From assembly GCA_021151525.1 (NCBI GenBank), contig JAGKXD010000086.1:1-24117 (forward strand): a stretch of DNA of 24,117 nucleotides, in the 5' to 3' direction. Source of the DNA: Cellvibrionaceae bacterium. GTDB taxonomy: Bacteria; Pseudomonadota; Gammaproteobacteria; Pseudomonadales; Cellvibrionaceae. The notes under the pieces are model-generated. The model worked only from the letters and a program-made list of their open reading frames with translations. It had not been told where the DNA came from and searched no databases. Positions 8,277 through 15,164 of the stretch are shown piece by piece; position 1 is the stretch's first letter; every line of letters starts with the position of its first letter. The position numbers and the translations under genes were made by a program.

Positions 8277-8801
8277 ATGGGTGTTGCTGCAACTGTAGAA
8301 AAATATTTAAAAGCAAAACAGGTCGAGTTCACGCTGCTGGAACATGAATATTGCGAGGGTTCATACAACACAGCACGTGTCGCCAAGATTGACGATCATT
8401 GCCTGGCCAAAGGCGTACTCTTACGTGATGAGGATTTTCATTACACGCTTTGTGTTCTCCCCACACGCAATAAAATATTACGCCACACCCTGAACCAGAT
8501 TTTTGATCGCCACATGGAGTTGGTCGAAGAGGAAGAACTAGCGGAGATTTTTAAAGATTGTGCAGAAGGGGCGATCCCTGCTTTGGGAGAAGCCTATGGC
8601 CTGGACGTAATCTGGGATGAGGAATTAATGGGCGTTGAAGAGGTTTATATCGAGGCGGGCGATCATCGCCACCTCATCCGCTTAAAGCAGCCTGATTTCG
8701 CGCAGTTGATGCAAGACAAACTACACGATCACTTCAGTGCCGAGCGAACCCGTCACAGCAAGCTCCCTAAAAAGTATATTCGCCAGGAGTATGAGCTTTA
8801 A
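8277..8801 (+). CDS. YbaK/ProX-like aminoacyl-tRNA deacylase-domain protein
   Basis: The 174-residue protein resembles the YbaK/EbsC/ProX editing-domain family, which hydrolyses mischarged aminoacyl-tRNA in trans. Matching features are an N-terminal helix VEKYLKAKQVEFTLLEHEY, AKGVLLRDEDFHYTLCVLPT, the acidic LVEEEELAEIFKDCAEGAIP with a GAIPALGEAYG step, and VYIEAGDHRHLIRLKQPDF near the C-terminus. Substrate specificity cannot be read from the sequence. CAGGAG precedes the ATG at normal spacing. It stands alone between a terminator and a terminator shared with exbD. The leader (8051-8276) has an AT-rich stretch of imperfect TTTAACCC-like repeats at about 8180-8240 but no clear regulatory element. 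Confidence 0.82.
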   Translation: MGVAATVEKYLKAKQVEFTLLEHEYCEGSYNTARVAKIDDHCLAKGVLLRDEDFHYTLCVLPTRNKILRHTLNQIFDRHMELVEEEELAEIFKDCAEGAIPALGEAYGLDVIWDEELMGVEEVYIEAGDHRHLIRLKQPDFAQLMQDKLHDHFSAERTRHSKLPKKYIRQEYEL

Positions 8802-8836
8802 CCGCGATGCTGCTCAAAGAGACGAACTGCGGGCAT

Positions 8837-8870
8837 AAAAAAAGCCGCCTTGTTGCCAGGGCGGCTTTTT
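8837..8870. terminator. Bidirectional terminator between the YbaK-like gene and exbD
   Basis: A7, GCCGCC, a 10-base loop, GGCGGC and T5. The A-run on one side and T-run on the other let it serve both convergent genes. Confidence 0.88.
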
Positions 8871-8884
8871 CATTGCAGAAGGAA

Positions 8885-9310
8885 TTAATCCTTGCTCGGT
8901 ACCAATACTACGTTTGGCGCATTGGCTTCGCGGGCAGCATCAGCAACAGCCACATAAGTACCAGTGCTTGCACGGCCACTTGCAGAAATAATCACAGCAG
9001 CCTTAGGCAGCTCCGCACGCAAACGCTCCAGGTTAGAACGAACTGAGCGAGTGTCTACACGGCGCTCACCTTCCTTTTCCATCAACCAGATTTGGTCGTC
9101 AGCAGAAATGCGAACCAGGATGTTTGGTTCAGCATCTGGCGGTGGAGGATTGTTGTTTGGCTCAGGGACATTCGGGTTAAAACCCGCTTCTTTAACAAAC
9201 GACGCAGTTACGATAAAGAAGATCAACATAATGAACACCACGTCGAGCATGGGGGTCAAGTCAATTTCGTTACCATCATCACCGGCTTGGCCTTTTTTTC
9301 TACGGCTCAC
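8885..9310 (-). CDS. exbD: ExbD/TolR-family proton-channel subunit
   Basis: The 141-residue protein has a short basic cytoplasmic N-terminus, one membrane segment (LTPMLDVVFIMLIFFIVTAS, about residues 18-37) with the proton-pathway Asp at residue 23, and a periplasmic domain (EPNILVRISADDQIWLM ... VIISASGRASTGTYVAVADA). ExbD works with ExbB in the inner membrane to energise TonB using the proton gradient. Here it has no exbB or tonB neighbour on either side; upstream (9311 on) is a long non-coding stretch. It is convergent with the YbaK-like gene. AGGAG lies upstream of the start (minus strand), at good spacing. The Pro/Asn-rich linker NVPEPNNNPPPPDAEP spans the periplasm near the membrane. 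Confidence 0.92.
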   Translation of the reverse strand: MSRRKKGQAGDDGNEIDLTPMLDVVFIMLIFFIVTASFVKEAGFNPNVPEPNNNPPPPDAEPNILVRISADDQIWLMEKEGERRVDTRSVRSNLERLRAELPKAAVIISASGRASTGTYVAVADAAREANAPNVVLVPSKD

Positions 9311-10840
9311 TCTGGGTACTCCTCGTGTTATTTGAACATTATCGTTAGGTCTAACTGAAAGTTCTCAATTCTAGCAGTTTTGGCCGGACAAAGACCAACT
9401 CTTTGTAACCCCCAAAGGGGGGAATTTACGGGAAATATTCAGTCGTCAAATGTGCGATTGTTCAATATTCAGCCAATACAACATCTCACTTTATCGTCAA
9501 AAAAACGTCACAGATGCAATTCTCTGATAAGTGCTTCCCCCCATTAAATCTAACCAGCCTTCATCTGCAAATTAGCTGCGCTCAATAACTGCTGAAAATC
9601 ACAACCCGAGTGAATCAATTTCAAGAGCGGCTCGTTGTAACCCCCACGGTCAATACGAAGGGAATTTCCAATGCCGGTTAACATCCACCACTCACGTCAT
9701 AGACAAGAAGTATTTCGAAGAAATAACACGATCATTAAGGTACACCAACCATCAAAGATCGCATTGATTAGGCAGCATATTCATTGCAATGAATTATGGA
9801 GTATGTGTATTAATCACAGCCAAAAGATAACGTGAACACAATGGTTAATGTAATTGTCTCTAAGCTCTCGCATTCACCTGAAAAGATTCATTACGGTTCA
9901 GCCTTCAATAACTGATTACCCTGATATTAAGATGCGTTTCAACCAATCCTGTTTATGTAATTCGCTTTAAGTTAAGAACTCACCCCAAGTGAGTTAGCCA
10001 ACCAAGCATGTCTTCGTTTAATGACTTGGATCAGTTAACAAGGCAATTCTCAAAATTGATATACAACTAAACTAAATAATCACCACTTAATAAGAGCATA
10101 GGGATAGTTCACGCAGCAGAGTTACTAACTTCAGAACCTCGCCCCTTTCGCCTACGCCACTCATTATCGTGAAATAGCTATGTTCGATAGCACAAGAAGA
10201 GATTTGTTCATCAACACTTATGCGCTATAGCACGCTATTCAAAAAGCAGACGTGCGATGCCAACACCTAAACACAGCCCCCAATAAACAACACTGACTAT
10301 CCCAAATAGATAATTTTCTCACTCTACGATATCAATCACAGCCAACATTAAGTCTTAAATCAACTCTGCTTGAGTATAGGAGGACAGGTTTTCCAACCTA
10401 AACAAAGTATAAAACGTGATCCAGTTAGCCATCACGTTGTCATTCACTATAACGCCAGAGAGATTGGTAAACGCCAAAAAATTTAGATAAACGTCATTTT
10501 GAAAGGCAAAAAAGAACTCGCAATAACAGTTTTTCCTGCCATCGAAAGCATCGTTAATGGCAAATTTAAAAGGGAAAAACAAAACCAATTACGCCCAATA
10601 GTAATTGCGAAGAAGCAAAATTGTTTTCGATAAATAGTCTGATTGAAGGTGCAACGAACAGGAAAACTTTCCGTTAAAATCGAAAAAACACATTTTTTTA
10701 CTAAAAATTGGCAAAAAAACGCATTTTTATTGACTATTTAGCGCAAAAAACTTGAATTTTTTTAATAAAGTTTTAACTTATACATGTTGGACTTTTTAAT
10801 CCATTTATCGACCTTTCGAAAACTATAAAGGAAGCACACC
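9311..10840. other. About 1.5 kb without a supportable gene between exbD and algP
   Basis: Divergent promoters for exbD and algP must lie at the ends. Visible structures: CCCCC-AAA-GGGGG hairpin at about 9409-9421; the motif TTGTAACCCCCA ... GGGAATTT twice (about 9404-9428 and 9635-9668); AATATTCAG twice near 9435-9471; and a perfect 7-bp hairpin AACTCAC-CCCAA-GTGAGTT at 9977-9995 without a T-run. The last 200 bp before algP are very AT-rich. A leftward 77-codon frame at 10355-10588 has no ribosome binding site I trust and no recognisable family. The content looks like decayed sequence or a long regulatory region. Confidence 0.6.
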
Positions 10841-11755
10841 ATGGCTGCACGTAAACAAACCGCTGTTAATACTGTTGCAAGTTTGGAACAGCAATTAGCT
10901 CAACTGAAAGCGCAATTGGCAAAAGCTCGCGCAGCTCAAGCGGCCGATGCCGGTAAAGCTGTTGCTGGTTTGGCTAAAGACGCTGCTAAAGCTGCTGCGG
11001 CTTTGAAAGCTGCTCAAAGCAAGTTGGCTGCTGCTAGCAAAAAGAAAACTCCTGGTTCAGCTAAAGTTGTAGCCGCTGCTAAAGCTGCTGTTGCTACTGC
11101 CAAGAAAGATGCTGCCGCTGCTAAGGCCGCTGTTGCTGCTGCCAAGAAAGAAGCTGCTGCTGCTAAAGCTGCTGCTAAATTGGCTGCTGCGCACGATAAA
11201 GCAGTTGCCAAAGCTGAAAGTGCTGTTGCAAAACGCCTGAAGGCTTCTGCGAAGAAAGCTGCTGTAAAAACCAAAGCTGCTGAGAAAAAAGCTGCTGCCA
11301 AAGCTAAAGTAGCTGCTAAAAAAGCTGCCGCTAAAGCCAAAGCTGCTGCTAAAAAGCAAGCAGTAAAAGCTAAGGCAGCTGCTAAAAAGGCTGCGCTGAA
11401 GAAAAAAGTTGCAGATAAGAAAGCAGCAGTTAAAGCTAAAGCAGCAGCTAAGAAAGCGGCCGCTAAAGCTAAAGCAACCGCCAAGAAAATTGCCGCTAAA
11501 GCTAAAGCAGCAGCCAAAAAAACTGCCGCTAAAGCTAAAAAAGCCCCAGTTGCTAAAAAAACAGTAGCTAAAAAAGCTCCGGCTGCTAAAAAAGCAGTAG
11601 CTAAAAAAGCCCCAGCTGCTAAAAAAGCAGTAGCTAAAAAAGCTCCAGCTGCTAAAAAGGCTCCAGCTGCTAAAAAAGCAGTAGCTAAAAAGCCTGCAGG
11701 CGCCGCACCTGCAAAACGCGGCCGCAAGCCAAAGGCTGCTGCACCTGCTGCGTAA
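10841..11755 (+). CDS. algP: AlgP-like Lys/Ala-rich histone-H1-like DNA-binding protein
   Basis: The 304-residue protein has a short ordinary N-terminus (AARKQTAVNTVASLEQQLAQ, probably coiled coil to about residue 40), a long Ala/Lys helix-forming middle, and a C-terminal half of KAAAK and KKAPAAKKAVA-type repeats, ending KRGRKPKAAAPAA with an AT-hook-like RGRKP. This is the layout of AlgP/AlgR3 of Pseudomonas, a histone-H1-like nucleoid protein first described as a regulator of alginate genes; in other genera the role is unproven. AAAGGAAG precedes the start well. The repeat part is also repetitive in DNA (GCTAAAAAAGC-type units), so repeat number may vary between strains. The leader is AT-rich, with TTGACT at 10730. 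Confidence 0.85.
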   Translation: MAARKQTAVNTVASLEQQLAQLKAQLAKARAAQAADAGKAVAGLAKDAAKAAAALKAAQSKLAAASKKKTPGSAKVVAAAKAAVATAKKDAAAAKAAVAAAKKEAAAAKAAAKLAAAHDKAVAKAESAVAKRLKASAKKAAVKTKAAEKKAAAKAKVAAKKAAAKAKAAAKKQAVKAKAAAKKAALKKKVADKKAAVKAKAAAKKAAAKAKATAKKIAAKAKAAAKKTAAKAKKAPVAKKTVAKKAPAAKKAVAKKAPAAKKAVAKKAPAAKKAPAAKKAVAKKPAGAAPAKRGRKPKAAAPAA

Positions 11756-11775
11756 CTAGTGATTTTACTCACAAT

Positions 11776-11803
11776 AAAAAAGGCACCTTCGGGTGCCTTT
11801 TTT
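11776..11803. terminator. Terminator with UUCG tetraloop after algP
   Basis: A6, GGCACC, TTCG, GGTGCC, T6. It is symmetrical and lies between algP and the convergent PilZ gene, so it can serve both. Confidence 0.9.
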
Positions 11804-11832
11804 ATCTAATCTCATTGAAACAACTCTGCCAC

Positions 11833-12507
11833 TTAATTAGATGAATGCTCCTGAATCGCCATTTGATTGAATACATAGACATACATCAACAAGCGTTGCT
11901 CTTCTGTTTGTTCTACAAACTCTAAACCATAATTCACCAACATCGTTTGTGATTGCCCATCAGTGGGATCCACACGTGAACGCACTCTACCCGTTAGTAC
12001 CAGTTCCCGCTTTATCTCGCGAATCTCAACTTGCGCTCTGATTTCCAACGAATCGCCAATTTCCGCAATTTCATCAACCAGCTCAATACGCGCTCCAGAA
12101 ATACTGATATCTAGCATTATGCCGGTGGTCGAGGGCCGGGATTCCAGATCGATATTGAAGACATCGACTTTTTCATAGACTGCCACTCGGGTTGCACCGC
12201 GAATACCTTTAAAGGTCACTGAATCGGGGTAACTCAAATGAAGAATCGGATAGGGATCGAGGGTTTGACCTTCTACTATGCCCGCAAATATTCCTATACC
12301 GTTATCGATCATCAATCGCACAACAATTTTTTGACCCGCCCTGAACTTAACTAATTTACCGGCTTGTTTAGGTACAGATAATAAAAGGGCTCGCCCTGGT
12401 AAACACCCAATAAGCCGACATGAAAAACGTTCAGGTTGGCCCGCAAGGCTGCTTGTCTGCAGTTGCAAGGGATAACCATAAGCCAGTTTCAATTCTTCGA
12501 ATTTCAT
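11833..12507 (-). CDS. YcgR-like PilZ-domain c-di-GMP-binding protein
   Basis: The 224-residue protein has an N-terminal YcgR-like domain (about residues 5-95: KLAYGYPLQLQTS, FSCRLIGCLPGRALLLSVP, GQKIVVRLM, GIFAGIVEGQTLDPYPILHL) and a C-terminal PilZ domain starting at the c-di-GMP contact RGATR (103-107) with the second motif DISISG (133-138) and AR after it. Both canonical binding motifs, RxxxR and (D/N)xSxxG, are complete, so c-di-GMP binding is expected. YcgR/FlgZ proteins slow the flagellar motor or regulate other envelope machines; no flagellar gene is nearby, so the output is unknown. It is the downstream gene of two leftward genes separated by 116 bp and may have its own promoter. Confidence 0.88.
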   Translation of the reverse strand: MKFEELKLAYGYPLQLQTSSLAGQPERFSCRLIGCLPGRALLLSVPKQAGKLVKFRAGQKIVVRLMIDNGIGIFAGIVEGQTLDPYPILHLSYPDSVTFKGIRGATRVAVYEKVDVFNIDLESRPSTTGIMLDISISGARIELVDEIAEIGDSLEIRAQVEIREIKRELVLTGRVRSRVDPTDGQSQTMLVNYGLEFVEQTEEQRLLMYVYVFNQMAIQEHSSN

Positions 12508-12623
12508 GGTGCTTCACTGAAAATTATTGATGTTATGTTCAGCAGTGTAGCAGTTGTGGGCAATTGTGCCTTAAGGCATCGAAGAGCCACCTTCGACGAG
12601 AACTCAAAATAGTTATGAAATGG

Positions 12624-13283
12624 CTATCCCGTGGATTCGGCAGCCAAGACACCGAACTCTTTGTTCCATTCCATCAACAATAAGGCCAGGGCCTGTGACT
12701 GCTCATAAAGAGAAACCAGTTCGTCATAACTGTCTTTTGGACCGTGATAGAGTTTGATTTGCCGATGCTTATTGGCCAACTCATGCTGCAAATGTTGGGA
12801 GCGATACACTTCGAGTTTCCAGCGCAGATTATGTGCCGTATTGCGGTAGTAAGCTAACTTGGTTTGCAATGAGATTGGATTTACTGAATTAAGCGGGCCA
12901 AAAACATTAAAATCCAGGGCTAATACCATTGATTCTTTGGCCGACACATCTGAAATAATTGTAGCCGTACGTGCCTGACCAACCAGCTGAGCCAAATCCC
13001 CAAACACTTCCCCCGGTGTTACGTAGTTGACCAAATCCCCTTTGAGCGCCTGGTCTACATAAACCGCCAACTTTCCCTTGAGTAAAAAATACAGCCAGTT
13101 TCCAGTGTCACCTTTTTGCAATACAACTTCACCCGGAACAAACGACAAAATTCGGGAAGCTTGTAAGAGTATTTCCAGTTGCTTTACATCTTGCTGCTTA
13201 ACAACTTTAAAAAACGGGATGCCGGAGAGTAAGTGCTCCAGGGTATCTTTGGGGATTTTATGCAGCGGTTTCGTTTCCATCAT
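12624..13283 (-). CDS. Cyclic-nucleotide-binding-domain protein without a DNA-binding domain
   Basis: The 219-residue protein contains a Crp-type sensor domain at about residues 18-145: GEVVLQKGDTGNWLYFLLKG, LAVYVDQALKGDLVNYVTPG, then the phosphate-binding-cassette-like GEVFGDLAQLVGQARTATI with the Arg retained but the usual Glu replaced (GDLA instead of GE-A). After it come long helices (LQTKLAYYRNTAHNLRWKLE, HELANKHRQIKLYHG) with no winged helix, so it is not a Crp-like transcription factor. Similar stand-alone cNMP proteins act as sensors in motility or secretion systems; the function here is unknown. The start may be MMET at 13283 or one codon later. It lies 116 bp upstream of the PilZ gene, on the same strand. 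Confidence 0.8.
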   Translation of the reverse strand: MMETKPLHKIPKDTLEHLLSGIPFFKVVKQQDVKQLEILLQASRILSFVPGEVVLQKGDTGNWLYFLLKGKLAVYVDQALKGDLVNYVTPGEVFGDLAQLVGQARTATIISDVSAKESMVLALDFNVFGPLNSVNPISLQTKLAYYRNTAHNLRWKLEVYRSQHLQHELANKHRQIKLYHGPKDSYDELVSLYEQSQALALLLMEWNKEFGVLAAESTG

Positions 13284-13454
13284 CTACCCGTAATACTATT
13301 TTTATTAAAAATTAATCAACTCATACACCAGATAATAAGCAATCCCAACACTAACACTCCCTGCACGTATGATACTACTGAAAATCTATAGAACAACTAT
13401 AGCTAAATTACAGACAAAGTACGCTCACTGCTGTTTTTTCTATATTATACCTAC

Positions 13455-13483
13455 GGGGCTAAGTACAAATCGCTGTATGCCCC
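13455..13483 (+). promoter_or_regulatory. Hairpin in the leader of the CHI-TonB gene
   Basis: GGGGC (13455-13459) pairs with GCCCC (13479-13483), and TACA with TGTA inside it. It lies 25 bp before the start codon and just after an AT-rich TATATTATACC that could be the -10. No known riboswitch is recognised; it may affect translation or mRNA stability. Confidence 0.35.
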
Positions 13484-13507
13484 ACAGGACTACAACACAG
13501 GACAACA

Positions 13508-14734
13508 ATGTCCCTAATAATAGAGAGTAGCAAGACTATGCGCTTCAACCATCTATTCCGAGTACTCATCTGTATTGCACTACTGATTTTTTCCCACACA
13601 TCGCGCGCCGAACCAATGCTGAATGGTATTGGAGTTCATCAGGAGCTGGGAAGAGAGATCTTTATTGGTGCACTCTTTTCCGAATCATTGAGCAACGACC
13701 CAGGAACACTGCTACGTAACCAGCAACCCATGCGGATGGAGCTGAAAATTGTGAGCCCGGAAGGGATTACCGCACGTCGCTTCAGCCGGCTGTGGATTGA
13801 AGGCCTGGCAGTTAACAGTAAGGCTGACGCCTTGATGGCACAAGCAGATAACACTGTCGCTTTTGATGCTATGTTCAAAGGCCGTCTCGTGCCAAACGAC
13901 CATGTAAAAATTAGTCACGCACCAGGCAAAGGAGTAAGCGTAACCCTTAATGAAGTGGTGTTGGGAACCATTAAAGACGAAACGTTCTTTTCTATGCTAT
14001 TGGCCACCTGGATTGGCAGCGTGCCCTTATCATCTGACTACCGCGACAGCCTGTTAAAGGTCGGTGACGTCAACACCGATTTGCGTACCCGCTTTTCAGC
14101 AATTACACCATCCGCGACCAGAGTTGCAGAGGTACGTGCGTGGGATCAGGGTGGTGAGCTTATTGCACAAAATACAAAATCATCTATCCCCGCTAAATCA
14201 GTGGCCGCCAAATCCAGTACGCGCGCGAAAGACGAGCTGATTGCCGAACGTCCAGAGGTTAAATTACCTGCGGTAGAAATTGAAAAACCAAAGCTGGATG
14301 TTCCTGCACCAGCAGCTCAAGTCGCTGCCTCTGCGGCTACATCATCTGCAGCAACCAAACCTGTCGCGGTAGCCCAACCTGCACCAACAAAAGTGGAAGA
14401 GGAAGAGGAGGATGGGCCGGCATTGACTGCACAAACGCTGTTGGCGCGTCAATTCTATGTTTCCGATGCGATCAAAAAAATCCGCAGCAAAACCAAGTAT
14501 CCTCCACGCGCGCTGGATAGAGGCCAGGCAGGAAGTGTACGTGTGGCTGTAGTGATTGATCGCAATGGAAATATTTTGAATACAAATATTCTCGAAAAGA
14601 GCGTTTATGAAATGCTTAATAAGGAAGCGCTAGATGCCGTAAAACGGTCTGCCCCATTTCCTACCTTGCCTGATGCAATCAGCGGTGCGCGCTTTGAGTT
14701 TACCGTACCAATGCGCTGGACATTACCAGAATAA
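13508..14734 (+). CDS. Chalcone-isomerase-like domain fused to a C-terminal TonB domain
   Basis: The 408-residue exported protein starts at 13508 (AGGA at good spacing) or at 13538 (MRFNHLFRVLICIALLIFS, a neater signal peptide, cleavage near SRA-EP). Residues about 40-200 match the chalcone-isomerase-like pattern of bacterial periplasmic proteins: GIGVHQELGREIFIGALFSE, RFSRLWIEGLAVNS, PNDHVKISHAPGKGVSVTLN, ETFFSMLLATWIGSVPLS. Then a Pro/Ala/Lys linker (LDVPAPAAQVAASAATSSA, KVEEEEED), then a TonB C-terminal domain (about 310-408) with YPPRALDRGQAGSVRVAVVI and AVKRSAPFPTLP. There is no N-terminal membrane anchor beyond the signal peptide. TonB domains bind outer-membrane receptors, but without ExbB/ExbD coupling this one may act otherwise. 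Its leader contains a hairpin GGGGC/GCCCC at 13455-13483. Confidence 0.78.
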   Translation: MSLIIESSKTMRFNHLFRVLICIALLIFSHTSRAEPMLNGIGVHQELGREIFIGALFSESLSNDPGTLLRNQQPMRMELKIVSPEGITARRFSRLWIEGLAVNSKADALMAQADNTVAFDAMFKGRLVPNDHVKISHAPGKGVSVTLNEVVLGTIKDETFFSMLLATWIGSVPLSSDYRDSLLKVGDVNTDLRTRFSAITPSATRVAEVRAWDQGGELIAQNTKSSIPAKSVAAKSSTRAKDELIAERPEVKLPAVEIEKPKLDVPAPAAQVAASAATSSAATKPVAVAQPAPTKVEEEEEDGPALTAQTLLARQFYVSDAIKKIRSKTKYPPRALDRGQAGSVRVAVVIDRNGNILNTNILEKSVYEMLNKEALDAVKRSAPFPTLPDAISGARFEFTVPMRWTLPE

Positions 14735-14826
14735 ATCAATCGCCAGCTCCAATAAAAAAGCCACTCTGCAAGGGCGAGGCGTTCCACTAAGGTGTTGTTT
14801 ATGGGCGCCGGAATATGGATTGTATG

Positions 14827-14848
14827 AAGCCGCCTTCGGGCGGCTTTT
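14827..14848 (+). terminator. Terminator after the CHI-TonB gene
   Basis: GCCGCC, TTCG, GGCGGC followed by T4. It lies 93 bp after the stop. Confidence 0.85.
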
Positions 14849-14980
14849 ACTTTGCTTATCTTAGTGGGTGTTAGTTCGAGTATTAACGCGTTTACGTCGC
14901 AATGTAATGATTTATATGATCTAGAAACGGGTTAAAGTATTCTGCTCGACGGCATAACAACTAACCACTGCACTGTCGAT

Positions 14981-15006
14981 AACCGCTTATTAATAGGCGG
15001 TTTTTT
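14981..15006 (+). terminator. Terminator-like hairpin with no gene ending at it
   Basis: AACCGC, 10-base loop, GCGGTT followed by T-run. No coding sequence ends here: the nearest upstream gene already has a terminator at 14848. It may end a small RNA from 14860-14980 or be left over from a lost gene. Confidence 0.55.
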
Positions 15007-15164
15007 GTTTTCGAGCCACGGTAATTGGTTACAACCCCTCCGACACTTGACCTGTCAATCCGCACCTCTTCGGTGCTAGTGCTCTCCTCTCGCATTCCCA
15101 ATTGCTCCTTCTGTTGATAGGCTTACACTATCCTCGCTGGCGACGTTCATGGAGTGCACTGAGA

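Larger units (their letters stand above)
14735..15164. other. 430-bp gap at the boundary between core and accessory region
   Basis: Contains the terminator of the CHI-TonB gene, a second terminator-like hairpin (14981-15006) with no gene ending at it, and a small GCACC-TCTTC-GGTGC hairpin at about 15062-15076. No tRNA, integrase site or convincing terminal inverted repeat could be seen. The composition and content change after it, so the left border of the accessory region probably lies here. Confidence 0.5.

Noticed and set aside
10355..10588. Leftward 77-codon frame in the gene-poor stretch
   Set aside because: Phe-rich translation from AT-rich DNA, no ribosome binding site and no family resemblance.
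11014..11772. Long open frame of 252 codons antisense to algP, made of Ala/Leu/Phe repeats
   Set aside because: It is the mirror of the Lys/Ala repeat; no ribosome binding site, no domain, and its composition follows from the sense codons.
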